Shown here: positions 1 to 9,600 of the stretch, piece by piece
Layout: each line of letters opens with the position of its first letter
Position numbering within the stretch: the stretch's first letter is position 1
NCBI RefSeq assembly: GCF_014651895.1
Contig: NZ_BMXT01000002.1
Location: 124,001-188,000, forward strand
Direction: 5' to 3'
Source of the DNA: Rhodanobacter panaciterrae
GTDB taxonomy: Bacteria; Pseudomonadota; Gammaproteobacteria; Xanthomonadales; Rhodanobacteraceae
DNA: 64,000 nt
Program-made: the position numbers and the translations under genes
Notes under the pieces: model-generated
What the model saw: the letters and a program-made list of their open reading frames with translations, nothing else
What the model was told of the DNA's origin: nothing
Database searches by the model: none

Positions 1-369
1 CATGCCGGCGGCATCACCGAAACCCGCAAGATCGCGGCGATGGCCGAAGCCTACGACGTGGCGCTGGCGCTGCACTGCCCGCTCGGCCCGATCGCGCTGG
101 CGGCGAATCTGCAGCTCGATGCGGTCTGCCACAACGCCTTCATCCAGGAACAGAGTCTGGGCATCCATTACAACGCCGCCAACGACCTGCTCGACTATGT
201 GGTCGACCGCAATGTATTCGCCTACGCGGATGGTTACGTCGCGATTCCCGGCGGCCCGGGCCTCGGCATCGAGGTCAACGAAGCCTACGTCGCCGAGCGC
301 GCCGAGGTCGGTCATCGCTGGCGCAATCCGCTGTGGCGCCACGACGATGGCAGTGTCGCCGAATGGTGA
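1..369 (+). CDS. D-galactonate dehydratase-type enolase (DgoD-like), C-terminal part
   Basis: The reading frame is open from the first base and ends at the stop at 367-369, so only about 122 C-terminal residues are present. They carry the signature of the mandelate racemase/enolase-superfamily acid-sugar dehydratases: [20 protein letters not shown], then [13 protein letters not shown], and later [10 protein letters not shown]. These match the C-terminal barrel of DgoD-type galactonate dehydratases, which convert a sugar acid to the 2-keto-3-deoxy acid. It lies directly upstream of an aldose dehydrogenase, a lactonase and a sugar porter, which fits an oxidative pathway for galactose or a related sugar. 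The exact substrate cannot be decided from this fragment. Confidence 0.85.
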   Translation, partial: HAGGITETRKIAAMAEAYDVALALHCPLGPIALAANLQLDAVCHNAFIQEQSLGIHYNAANDLLDYVVDRNVFAYADGYVAIPGGPGLGIEVNEAYVAERAEVGHRWRNPLWRHDDGSVAEW

Positions 370-400
370 GCATGTCTTTTTCCGATTGCGGAGTCTGCTG

Positions 401-1165
401 ATGCCTACCTTCGCCAGCTATCCCAGCCTGATCGATCGCAGCGTGCTGATCACCGGCGGCGCCAGCGGCATCGGCGCGGCCTTTGTCGAAGGCTTCGCGC
501 GCCAGGGTGCGCGGGTGGCGTTTCTCGACGTGGACGATGCCGGCGCGGCGTCGCTATGTGCGTCGCTCGCCGACGCGCCGCATGCACCGCACTATCTGCA
601 CTGCGATCTCACCGACCTGGACGCGCTTCATGCTGCGATCGTTGCGGCACGCGCGCAGATCGGACCGATCGCCGTGCTGGTCAACAACGCGGCCAACGAC
701 GCCCGCCATGCACTGGCCGACATCCAACCCGCGGATTTCGAGCGCAACGTGGCTGTGAACCTGCGCCACCAGATCTTCGCCACCCAGGCGGTGATTCCCG
801 ACATGCGCCAGCTCGGCGGCGGCTCGATCATCTGCCTGGGTTCCACCGGCTGGATGAAAAAGAATGCGGGCTACCCGCTCTACGCTATGGCCAAGGCGGC
901 GGTGCATGGCTTCGTCAACGGCATGGCGCGCGAGCTCGGCCAGCAGCACATCCGCATCAACAGCCTGGTACCGGGCTGGGCCATCACCGACAAGCAGGCA
1001 CGCCTGTGGCTGGACGACGCCGGCCGCGAGGAGATTGCGCGCACGCAGTGCATGCCCGGCTTTCTGATGGCCGAGGATCTGGCGCGTGCCGCCCTGTTCC
1101 TCGCCGCCGACGACAGCCGCATGTGCACCGGACAGGACTTCATCGTGGACGGCGGCTGGGTATGA
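401..1165 (+). CDS. SDR-family aldose 1-dehydrogenase (XylB-like)
   Basis: A 254-residue short-chain dehydrogenase. Visible motifs are the TGGASGIG nucleotide-binding loop (residues 18-25), NNAAND (95-100), N120 in VNLRHQ, S148, and the catalytic Y161-x3-K165 (YAMAK). Stretches such as YPSL at the N-terminus, the NDARH region and the final CTGQDFIVDGGW resemble Caulobacter D-xylose dehydrogenase XylB from memory. It probably oxidises an aldose at C1 to the lactone. The start at 401 is the first ATG in this frame after the upstream stop, and the protein length is normal. The stop overlaps the next start as ATGA, indicating translational coupling with the lactonase. The sugar (galactose, arabinose, xylose or fucose) is not determined. 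Confidence 0.85.
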   Translation: MPTFASYPSLIDRSVLITGGASGIGAAFVEGFARQGARVAFLDVDDAGAASLCASLADAPHAPHYLHCDLTDLDALHAAIVAARAQIGPIAVLVNNAANDARHALADIQPADFERNVAVNLRHQIFATQAVIPDMRQLGGGSIICLGSTGWMKKNAGYPLYAMAKAAVHGFVNGMARELGQQHIRINSLVPGWAITDKQARLWLDDAGREEIARTQCMPGFLMAEDLARAALFLAADDSRMCTGQDFIVDGGWV

Positions 1166-2064
1166 CGGCCCCGACCGTACTGGCGCCGATGGAGGTTGCG
1201 CTGGACGCCGGCAATACCTTGGGCGAAGGCATCGTCTGGTGCGAGCGCGCCCAGGCGCTTTACTGGACCGACATCCAGCGCGCCACGCTGTACCGCCTGC
1301 ACATTGAAAGCGGCACGCTGCAACACTGGCCGATGCCCGAGCGACTCGCCTCGTTCGCGCTATGCGAAACCGATGGCTGGCTGCTGCTGGCGCTGGCCTC
1401 GCAGCTGGCGTTTTTCCGTCTCGCCGATGGCCAGCTGCAGACGCTGCACGAGATCGAGCCCGGGCTGCCGACACGTTGCAACGACGGTGCCTGCGATCGC
1501 CAGGGCCGCTTCGTGTTCGGCACGATGCACGAACCCGCGGAAGGCAGCAAACAGGCGATCGGCAGTTTCTGGCGACTCAATGCCGACCTCAGCCTGGAAC
1601 AACTTGCGCTGCCGAAGGTGGCCATCAGCAACAGCATCGCCTTCAGTCCCGATGGCACCACGATGTACTACTGCGACTCGCTGGCACGCTGCATCCAGCG
1701 CTGTGCGTACGGCGACACGCTGGGCACGCCACAGCTGTTCGCGGACCTGGGCGAGCTTGCCGGCGAACCGGACGGCTCGTGTGTCGACGCCGACGGTTCG
1801 CTGTGGAACGCGCAATGGGGCCTGGCTCGCGTGGTCTGCTATGCCGCCGATGGCTCGGTGCGCCAAGTGCTGCCGGTACCGGCGCGCCAGCCGACCCGAC
1901 CCGCCTTTGGTGGCCCCGATCTCGACACGCTCTATGTCACCAGCGCGCGTGATGGATTGTCCGGGGCGCAGCTGGATGCCGACGTCCACGCCGGCGCGCT
2001 GTTCCGTTCCCGTGTCGGTGTGCGCGGCCTGCCTGAGCCACGTTTCGCCGGCATGCCGGCGTGA
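1162..2064 (+). CDS. SMP-30/gluconolactonase-family sugar lactonase
   Basis: A 300-residue six-bladed propeller of the SMP-30/regucalcin/LRE family, which hydrolyses sugar lactones to the acid. The expected divalent-metal ligands are visible: E22 in LGEG, N157 in ISNSIAFSPDG and D204 in GEPDGSCVD. R105 and N107 in PTRCNDGA match the substrate-binding region. The start overlaps the upstream dehydrogenase stop by four bases (ATGA). Its place between an aldose dehydrogenase and an acid-sugar dehydratase gives the order oxidation, lactone opening, dehydration. No signal peptide is seen, so it is cytoplasmic. Confidence 0.9.
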   Translation: MTAPTVLAPMEVALDAGNTLGEGIVWCERAQALYWTDIQRATLYRLHIESGTLQHWPMPERLASFALCETDGWLLLALASQLAFFRLADGQLQTLHEIEPGLPTRCNDGACDRQGRFVFGTMHEPAEGSKQAIGSFWRLNADLSLEQLALPKVAISNSIAFSPDGTTMYYCDSLARCIQRCAYGDTLGTPQLFADLGELAGEPDGSCVDADGSLWNAQWGLARVVCYAADGSVRQVLPVPARQPTRPAFGGPDLDTLYVTSARDGLSGAQLDADVHAGALFRSRVGVRGLPEPRFAGMPA

Positions 2065-2133
2065 GCATCACTCCATGAAAACCGCCGTTCAACCAACCGC
2101 CCATCGCCGTCCGCGGCCTGCAGGATTTCCCTC

Positions 2134-3579
2134 ATGACTACTGTCGCGACATCCCCGCTCCACCCGGCTCGCACCACGGCCTTGTTCACCTGCATGCTGG
2201 CTGCGCTGGCCGGCTTGATGTTCGGCCTGGACATCGGCGTGATTTCCGGTGCCACCCAGTTCATCCAGAAAGAGTTCCAGATCTCCGATCACATGATCGA
2301 GTGGATCGTCAGCTCGATGATGCTCGGCGCGGCGATCGGTGCGCTGGGCGCGGGCTGGATGTCCGCGACGCTGGGGCGCAAGCGTTCGCTGATCCTCGGC
2401 GGCGTGCTGTTCGTGGCCGGTTCGCTACTCAGCGGTTCGGCATGGTCGCCGGAAACGCTGGTCGCGGCGCGGGTGATTCTGGGTCTGGCGATCGGTGTAG
2501 CCACCTTCACCGCGCCGCTGTACCTGGCCGAGGTGGCCGAGGAACATATCCGCGGCGCGATGATCTCGCTGTACCAGCTGATGATCACCATCGGCATCCT
2601 GGTCGCGTTCCTGTCCGATACCGCCTTCAGCTACAGCGGCAACTGGCGCTGGATGCTGGGCATCATCGCGATTCCCGGCATCCTGTTCCTGCTCGGCCTG
2701 TTCCTGCTGCCGGACAGCCCGCGCTGGCTGATGATGCGCGGGCGCAAGCAGGAGGCCACCGACGTACTGAACAAGTTGCGCGGCGATGCCGGCCATGCCG
2801 CGCGTGAAGTGGCCGACATCGAGGAGCAGCTGAAGACGCCGCAGCGTGGCTGGCACCTGTTCCTGGAGAACCGCAACTTCCGCCGCTCGGTGGGACTGGG
2901 CGTGCTGCTGCAGGTGATGCAGCAGTTCACCGGCATGAACGTGGTGATGTACTACGCGCCACGCATCTTCCAGGACATGGGCTACGCCACCTCGGCGCAG
3001 ATGTGGTTCACCGCGGTGGTGGGTCTGGTCAACGTGCTGGCCACCTTCATCGCGATCGGCCTGGTCGACCGCTGGGGCCGCAAGCCGATCCTGTACACCG
3101 GTTTCAGCGTGATGGCGGTGGGCCTGGGCCTGGTCGGCACGATGATGCACCTGGGCATCACCACACACGGCGAGCAGATTTTCACGGTGGCGATGCTGCT
3201 GACCTTCATCGTCGGTTTTGCGATGTCCGCCGGCCCGCTGATCTGGGCGCTGTGTTCGGAAGTGCAGCCGCTGAAGGGTCGCGATTTCGGCATCGGTTGC
3301 TCGACCTTCACCAACTGGGTCGCCAACATGATCGTGGGTGCCACCTTCCTGACCCTGCTCAACGGTATCGGCAACGCGGCCACGTTCTGGCTGTACGCGG
3401 CGCTCAACCTGGTGTTCCTGGTAATCACCTTCGTGCTGATTCCGGAGACAAAGAACGTCACCCTGGAGCAGATCGAGCGCAACCTGATGGCTGGCCTGCC
3501 ACTGCGCGAGATCGGCAGTGAATCCTCGGCGGCATCGTCCGGTTTCAGCAGGCAAGCAGCGGAAGACGCCGCCTCCTGA
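2134..3579 (+). CDS. MFS sugar:proton symporter (GalP/XylE/AraE type)
   Basis: A 481-residue major facilitator with about 12 hydrophobic segments. Family landmarks are GLMFGLDIGVISGA in helix 1, GRKRSLILGG between helices 2 and 3, PLYLAEVAEEHIRGAM, PDSPRWLMMRGR, QQFTGMNVVMYYAPRIF in helix 7, DRWGRKPILYTGF, and PETKNVTLEQIE at the end of helix 12. These are the classic sugar-porter signatures, with the QQ-TG-N-Y residues of the sugar-binding site. GCAGGA precedes the ATG. It is the last gene of the sugar-oxidation operon and presumably imports the sugar that the operon oxidises. Confidence 0.92.
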   Translation: MTTVATSPLHPARTTALFTCMLAALAGLMFGLDIGVISGATQFIQKEFQISDHMIEWIVSSMMLGAAIGALGAGWMSATLGRKRSLILGGVLFVAGSLLSGSAWSPETLVAARVILGLAIGVATFTAPLYLAEVAEEHIRGAMISLYQLMITIGILVAFLSDTAFSYSGNWRWMLGIIAIPGILFLLGLFLLPDSPRWLMMRGRKQEATDVLNKLRGDAGHAAREVADIEEQLKTPQRGWHLFLENRNFRRSVGLGVLLQVMQQFTGMNVVMYYAPRIFQDMGYATSAQMWFTAVVGLVNVLATFIAIGLVDRWGRKPILYTGFSVMAVGLGLVGTMMHLGITTHGEQIFTVAMLLTFIVGFAMSAGPLIWALCSEVQPLKGRDFGIGCSTFTNWVANMIVGATFLTLLNGIGNAATFWLYAALNLVFLVITFVLIPETKNVTLEQIERNLMAGLPLREIGSESSAASSGFSRQAAEDAAS

Positions 3580-3634
3580 TGGGCGCGAACTCGCATCGCC
3601 GTTGAATCTGTCGCTCACCTGGGAAAAGCACACG

Positions 3635-5101
3635 ATGGCTACAACGCCGGCAGCAACGAATGAACTCGGCCTGCGTCGTGTGCTCGGCACCAGGGATCTG
3701 GTGCTGTTCAACATCGCAGCGATCGTCGCGTTGCGCTGGCTGTCGATGGCGGCGCAGGTGGGGCCGTCGAGCCTGGTGCTGTGGCTGCTAGGACTCGTGG
3801 GTTTCTTCATCCCTCTCGCCCTGGCGGTACTCGAACTGAGTTCGCGTGTGCCTGGACAGGGCGGCCTGTATCTGTGGTCGAAGACCGCGTTCGGCGATAT
3901 GCATGGCTTCATCGCCGGCTGGACGTACTGGGTCTCCAACCTGGTCTATTTTCCGTTCGCGCTGCTGTTCAGCGCCGGCATCTTTCTGCATGTCGGCGGC
4001 GACTGCTGGTTGGCGCATGCCGGCGACGGCAGCTACAACCTCGCCTACTGCCTGACGGTACTGTGGGCCGCGACCGGGCTCGGCATCTTCGGCCTCGAGC
4101 GCGCCAAGTGGCTGCAGAACATCGGCGGCATCGCGACCTGGTCGGCGGCGGCACTCATTCTCGTTGCCGGCGCGCTCGCCGCGTACCACTTCGGTGCAGC
4201 CACCGCGATCACCACGGCGAACGTGATGCCGGACTTCGGCAAGCTCGCAACCTTTTCCACCTTCGCGACGATGGCCCTTGCCTTCCAGGGGCTCGAACTC
4301 GGGCTGATCCTCGGTGGAGAAATCAAGGATCCGCGCCGGCAGATTCCGCGTGCCACACTGATTTCCTGCGTGGTCATTGCGGCCATCTATATCGCCGGCA
4401 CGGCATCCCTGTTGATCGCGCTACCCGCCTCGACCATCGACATCATCGCCGGCATCCCGCAGGCGCTGTCCGCGATTGGCGAACGGATCGGCCTGCCTAT
4501 GTTCGGCTCGTTGACCGCCGCACTCGTCACGGTCGGCACGATCGGCAGCATCTCCGCGTGGGTCACGGGCACGGCGCGGCTGCCCTTCGTGGTGGGCGTC
4601 GATCGCTACCTGCCCGCAGCGCTTGGCCGTCTGCATCCCAGGTATGGCACGCCCCATGTGGCCTTGATCACCCAGGGCATCCTGACTTCACTGGTACTGG
4701 CGGCGGCGTTGTCCGGCTCCAGCATCCATGAGGCCTACATCATCCTGGTCGACATGACCGCGATCATGTCGCTGCTGCCCCTGCTGTACATCCTGCTGGC
4801 CTTTCCTCTGCTGCGTCGACGCGCTGCCGGTCGCAACGAAGGCGTCAACCTGTCGCCCGGTGGCGCCTTCGGTTGCTGGCTGGCCGCACTGACTGGTTTC
4901 GCGGTCACTTTGCTGGCGATCGTTACCTCGATGATTCCACCCGCCGACAGCAGCAACCCGGGCCTGTTCCTGCTCAAGGTGGTAGGTGGCTCGGCCCTGC
5001 TGATCGGCATCGGGCTGCTGTTTTATCGGCATGGCCGAAGCCGGCCCGCCATCGAAAGCCACCACCTGAAAACATCTAAGCCCGCCAAGTGGCGGGCTTA
5101 G
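3635..5101 (+). CDS. APC-superfamily amino acid permease
   Basis: A 488-residue integral membrane protein with about 12 hydrophobic segments. The N-terminus (GLRRVLGTRDLVLFNIAAI) and the following GGLYLWSKTAFGDMHGFIAGW are typical of the amino acid/polyamine/organocation family, closest in feel to glutamate/GABA antiporter-like members. ATG 3635 was chosen because gggaaaa precedes it and it begins the conserved N-terminus. The open frame continues upstream into the previous gene without support. Substrate unknown. The last codons (aag ccc gcc aag tgg cgg gct tag) form the stem of the transcription terminator, so protein end and terminator are superimposed. Confidence 0.85.
   Translation: MATTPAATNELGLRRVLGTRDLVLFNIAAIVALRWLSMAAQVGPSSLVLWLLGLVGFFIPLALAVLELSSRVPGQGGLYLWSKTAFGDMHGFIAGWTYWVSNLVYFPFALLFSAGIFLHVGGDCWLAHAGDGSYNLAYCLTVLWAATGLGIFGLERAKWLQNIGGIATWSAAALILVAGALAAYHFGAATAITTANVMPDFGKLATFSTFATMALAFQGLELGLILGGEIKDPRRQIPRATLISCVVIAAIYIAGTASLLIALPASTIDIIAGIPQALSAIGERIGLPMFGSLTAALVTVGTIGSISAWVTGTARLPFVVGVDRYLPAALGRLHPRYGTPHVALITQGILTSLVLAAALSGSSIHEAYIILVDMTAIMSLLPLLYILLAFPLLRRRAAGRNEGVNLSPGGAFGCWLAALTGFAVTLLAIVTSMIPPADSSNPGLFLLKVVGGSALLIGIGLLFYRHGRSRPAIESHHLKTSKPAKWRA
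5077..5100. terminator. Bidirectional terminator between APC permease and ssb
   Basis: Perfect 11-bp inverted repeat taagcccgcca/tggcgggctta with a 2-base loop (or 10 bp with 4). It lies within the last codons of the plus-strand permease gene. On the minus strand it is followed by agatgtttt, a short U-rich tract suited to terminating ssb. Confidence 0.75.
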
Positions 5102-5135
5102 AAATGAAATACAACAGCTATTTGAATAGCGGAAT

Positions 5136-5657
5136 TTAGAACGGAATCTCGTCATCCGCGAAGCCGCTGTCGGCCGGTGCCGGCGACTGACGCGACGGGG
5201 CGCCGTGGTCATCGCTGCCGCGCGACTGATTGCCGTAATTGCCGCCGCCCTGGCGCTGGCCACCACCGCTGCCCTGTGGGCGCTCGCGCTGGTAATTGCC
5301 ACCGCCACCACCGCCGCCTTCATTGCTTCCCAGCATCTGCATTTCGCTGGCAATGATGTCGGTGAAATATTTTTCCACGCCGTCCTTGCCGGTGAATTTG
5401 TCGGTGCGAATGGAACCCTCGATATAGACCTGACGACCTTTCTTCAGGTATTCGGCGGCGATCTCGCCAAGGCGGCCGAAGATCTTGATCCGGTGCCACT
5501 CGGTACGTTCCTGCTTCTCGCCGGACTGCTTGTCGGTCCAGGATTCGGAGGTGGCCAGACTGAAGCTGCAAATGCTGACGCCGCCGCCGGTGCTGCGCAG
5601 TTCCGGGTCCGAGCCCAGGTTGCCGACCAGGATGACTTTGTTGATGCCACGTGCCAT
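5136..5657 (-). CDS. ssb: Single-stranded DNA-binding protein SSB
   Basis: 173 residues. The N-terminal OB fold starts MARGINKVILVGNLGSDPELR, followed by a Gly-rich, Gln/Arg-containing linker (about residues 113-160) and the acidic tip DDEIPF, which recruits replication and repair partners. It coats ssDNA as a homotetramer in replication, recombination and repair. ATG 5657 is fixed by homology and by AGAGGA a few bases upstream. The frame extends 35 codons further upstream with no similarity. Convergent with the permease gene across a shared terminator. Confidence 0.97.
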   Translation of the reverse strand: MARGINKVILVGNLGSDPELRSTGGGVSICSFSLATSESWTDKQSGEKQERTEWHRIKIFGRLGEIAAEYLKKGRQVYIEGSIRTDKFTGKDGVEKYFTDIIASEMQMLGSNEGGGGGGGNYQRERPQGSGGGQRQGGGNYGNQSRGSDDHGAPSRQSPAPADSGFADDEIPF

Positions 5658-5727
5658 GGGATGTCCTCTGTTGAGCCGGCCGCAAATTCGGGATGGGTTG
5701 CGGCCGGAGTGATGAAACTGGCTGGAT

Positions 5728-5756
5728 ATCATACCTGTGGCAGCCGCCAATGCCAC
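5728..5756 (-). promoter_or_regulatory. Candidate ssb promoter
   Basis: Minus-strand -10 TATGAT (5733-5728), 17 bases from a weak -35 GTGGCA (5756-5751), about 70 bases upstream of the ssb start. No LexA box of the CTGT-N8-ACAG form was seen here. Confidence 0.4.
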
Positions 5757-6060
5757 GTGCACAAGCCCCGCTCCGGCGTGGGCCGACTCCCATGCGATCT
5801 GCGGCGAAAGGCAGGCGCCACAAGGGTTCTGGCCGCCGTCAGCGATGGCTCAAGGCCAGTTCAAACGGTTGTAAATGTCCGCCGGAGCCCGGCTTGGCCG
5901 TCAACCAGAGCGAATTGGCCGGGTCACAACGATAAAGATTCTCTGCCTCCTACGCGGCCGGCTCGGCACGCTGGACAGCCTTATCGGCTGCCTATCGTCA
6001 TCATGGCTCCTGATGGCATTCAGTCTGCGCGCGAACGAGTCGCGCGCCAGATCCACGCGA
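5757..6060. other. Intergenic stretch, no gene recognised
   Basis: About 300 bases between the ssb promoter and the DoxX-like gene. Short frames exist on both strands but none has a convincing ribosome site or recognisable protein. No hairpin terminator was seen for the DoxX-like gene, whose frame-restored tail would extend to about 6020. Confidence 0.5.
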
Positions 6061-6390
6061 TCAGCAGTGCAACGGCAGACGCACCCACAACAGCGTCAGC
6101 CACAAGGTCGATGCATGCGCAGCGTGCGCATTCAGCAGCATCTGAACATTGGCCGGCAGTACGGCCACACACAACGCGATCAACCCATACCCCGCCCAGC
6201 GGCGTGTGGCATGCCACAGCACGCCAAGACCACCAGCCATCTCGCACAAGCCACTGATCGCGACGAGCTCCCGATGCGATGGCAGCCATGCCGGCATGAT
6301 TCCCATGTAGTTCGTGATGAACAGGAAATGGAACGTGCCCGCGACGATGAAGAACAGCGTGAGCAGGTAGCGGGATAGGTTTTGTTTCAT
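6061..6390 (-). CDS. DoxX-like small membrane protein, 3' end probably frameshifted
   Basis: 109 residues with four hydrophobic segments (ITNYMGIMPAWLPSHRELVAISG lies between the first two), typical of the DoxX/DUF4870-like four-helix family; function unknown. The frame stops abruptly after LWVRLPLHC. Adding one base near 6067 lets translation continue in the overlapping frame as ALLIAWIWRATRSRAD to about 6020. That matches the usual family ending (RLPLQ-x-x-LIAW), so a one-base deletion or a sequencing error is likely. ATG 6390 begins MKQNLSRYLLTLFFIVAG, a natural first helix. Confidence 0.7.
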   Translation of the reverse strand: MKQNLSRYLLTLFFIVAGTFHFLFITNYMGIMPAWLPSHRELVAISGLCEMAGGLGVLWHATRRWAGYGLIALCVAVLPANVQMLLNAHAAHASTLWLTLLWVRLPLHC

Positions 6391-6655
6391 GGGTAGCTAA
6401 CAGCGAGTCGTCGTTGCATTGGAACAGATCGCGACCACTGGTGAGCATTTCGAAGGATGCGACTGCACATCACTGATGCCCAACAGTGGACGTTGCGGCT
6501 ATTGCTGCCGTCGGGCAAGCTGCGTACGTCTTCTTCTGATTCAAAAAAAGACGTTCGTATCTGGGCGAGAAGATCAGAATCTTCAAGCGGCATTTTTGAA
6601 CAAGCGATACGCTCTTCCATGATAAAGACCATGGAATCTGGGGCTACCGGAAACA
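6391..6655. other. Intergenic spacer upstream of the large nuclease-like gene
   Basis: 265 bases of lower GC between divergent genes, presumably holding promoters for both. It contains an A-rich run near 6543 (caaaaaaagacg). No convincing -10/-35 pair, tRNA or direct repeat marking an insertion boundary was found. Confidence 0.4.
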
Positions 6656-9600
6656 ATGAGAGTCACAGCAACACAAATTCAACAATGGGCCGGCACACGG
6701 GAAGCACAAGGATTGCTGCCCATACTGGTTCGGAAGTTGATTGCCGAAACAGCCAAACCCACCGAACTTGCGATGCCCGGGGGAGACTCGGTTGGACAGC
6801 CCGGCTGGGACGGTGTTCTGACCGTTGCGGAGGAGAATGCATGGGTTCCGGCCGGCGCTTCTCGATGGGAAATGGGTTGCAATGAAAACATTGCTCGCAA
6901 AGCGAGCGATGACTACAAGAAACGCACCGATGAGTACGGCGTCAGCGTGGCAGATACCAATTTTGTATTCGTATCACCGCGCCGTTGGTCCAAAAAGAAA
7001 CATTGGAGCGATACCGTCGGAAATCCGGGGCCATGGCGCAGCGTGAGAGTCCTCGATGCGGATGATCTAGAGGTGTGGCTGGAGAATGCTCCCGCGACGA
7101 CACTCTGGTTCGGCGAGTTGCTTGGGCTTGCGGGTCAGGGAATCCAGTCAATTGGATCGTACTGGGAGACATGGCGCAGCCAATCGCTGATTCCCCTCTC
7201 GATTGAAGCGATCAGTGTTGGTCGCGAAACGAAGATCCAAGCTCTCCAGGATGCCATTTCTAAGTTGCCTCCTATCCTAGTGATAGAGGCAGACAGCACA
7301 GAGGAGGCAGTTGCGTTCGCTTGCGCGGAGTTAGTCTCGCTGGGTCAGTCGGCCTGTGCGGCTTGTGTTACCGCGGCTGACGGATGGCGCTACGTGGACA
7401 CGAACCCGCAGTTGCGTATTCTCGTGGCGGCGAATTCGGAAGTTGCGACAGCACGAGCTCCCACAGAGGGACAAATGCTGATTGTCCCCGTGAACATCGG
7501 CGACCGCCCTAAGCACTTCTCGCCGCTCACAAAATACACAGAAGTCCAACGCATTTCGCTTGAGCGACCAGATACCCGAAGTTTCGAAAAGGCGCTAATT
7601 GCAATCGGTGAGAATGAAGCAGATTCCGCACGATATGCGAGGTCGACTGGCCGTTCCTGGTCGGTCTACCGCCGACACATGGCCGCCAATCCTGCAATCG
7701 CACATCCTGCTTGGGTCAAAAACCCGATGGCGCGGGTATTGACAGCTGTCGTGCTGGTCGGTGGCTGGAACGAGTCACGGCCAGGGGACATTGCGTGTCT
7801 CGAAGAGATTACGGGCAAGAAATATGAGGAACTAGAACGCGAACTTCTCTACTTGGCGCGTTTGGACGACTCGCCGGTATTGAAGATCGGGCACATCTGG
7901 AAAGCAAAGGCGCCCCTTGAGCTCCTCCATATCTATGCGAAGGAGATATCGGGTGGAGAACTGGCGCGCTACTTCGCAACGGCCGAGGCTGTGCTGGCGA
8001 CCCCAGACCCGGCCCTTGAGCTGGATGCCGACAAGCGGTGGATGGCTTCCGTTTACGGAAAGGTTCGGAAGGAGTCTGGAATCGTTATTGAGTCGATCGT
8101 CGACTCGCTTGCAAAGCTGAATGTCTACGCAGAGAGCAATCGTGACGGCCGTATGACATCAGGTGTCAACGTTTTGGTCGGGCATCTGCTCGACGGCGCA
8201 GATGGAGAGCGCTGGTTGTCGCTCTTCGGAGTGCTGCGGGGCTTGGCGGAAGCTGCCCCCGATATTTTCCTATCCGCAGTCGAAGCAAGTCTGCGCCACA
8301 AAGACGCTCCCATTAGCCGATTATTCACCGAGAACAATGGCGATGCGGCGTTTGGTCGAAACTGGCATACCGATCTACTGTGGGCATTGGAAATACTCGC
8401 TTGGTCGCCACGTCACTTAGGTCGCGTGGCTGAAATCCTGGCTCAACTCGATGCGTGGCCTGTTCAACATAATCTGATGAACAGACCGATGAATACTCTG
8501 ATCTCGCTGTTTCGTCCCTGGTGGCCTCAAACGACCGCCTCGATCGAAATACGCCTCGCTTGCCTGGATCACTTGCTGGTTCGGCACAGCGAAGTCGGTT
8601 GGAACCTACTCGTTTCTCTATTGCCAAAGCACCTTCTATCGGCAAGCGCCAACGCGAAACCACACTGGCGCGACGACGACGCAGGGGCACCTACTCCCAG
8701 TAGAGACATTAGCGTTCACGAATGTTACGAGCAGGTAGCGCATCGCGCGGTCGGACAAGCGCAGGGGCAAGCCAGCCGGATCGCGACGCTGGTCGAGAAT
8801 CTCGATGTATTCGGCACGAAGCATCGTCGAAAGATCATCGACTTAGTGGAGGACGCCCGAAAACTGCTCGACGAGGATCGTGAAATTGTTCGTTCTGCCG
8901 TTCGCAAGTACATCGGCCAGCACAACACTTACAATCAGGACGGCCAGCGACGAGAGCGCACTTCAATTAAGCGCCTGCGTCGCCAGTTCGACGCACTGGC
9001 GCCGGCAAGTACATCGAGCCGGAATGCGTGGTTGTTCGAGAACGGCCGCGTCGTGCTTCCAGGTGGGCGCTCAAAGAATTTCGAAGAAGAGAATTCAGCG
9101 AGGGAAAAAGCGCGCCTAAAGGCGATCGAGGATGTGTTCAATGATGAGAACTGGCCCGGCCTGACCCGACTCAGTCAATTGGCCGTCGATCCGCTTTTGG
9201 TCGGATGGTCAGTCGTGCGAGCAGGTCTGTCGAAGAAAGAAGTCACGACGTGGATTCTGGATCGATTCTCCGAAAGCGGCAGTGAATGGCACGACCCATT
9301 AGTGTCCGGCGTCCTCAACGGACTTGATAAGGAGAATCGCCTCGACCTTATGAAGCGGGCGGTGATTAGCCTTCCGCCCCCGGAAGCCGCCGCGTTCCTG
9401 AGTAGTGCCCCCTGCAATCCGGAGACGTGGAATTTCCTCGAACATTGCGTCGACACAACCCAGCTGTTCTATTGGAAAAACGTACGTCCACAAATATTTC
9501 TTCCTGACGGAGACGACCTAAAGTTCGTCATCGAAAAATTTATACAGGCAGGACGTCATCGCACCGCATTCGCAGCCACTTATGTCGGATCTGACAGAGG

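Noticed and set aside
6457-6885. Plus-strand frame overlapping the start of the large nuclease-like gene
   Set aside because: Low-complexity Ser/Arg/Thr product with no ribosome site. It overlaps a better supported gene in another frame.
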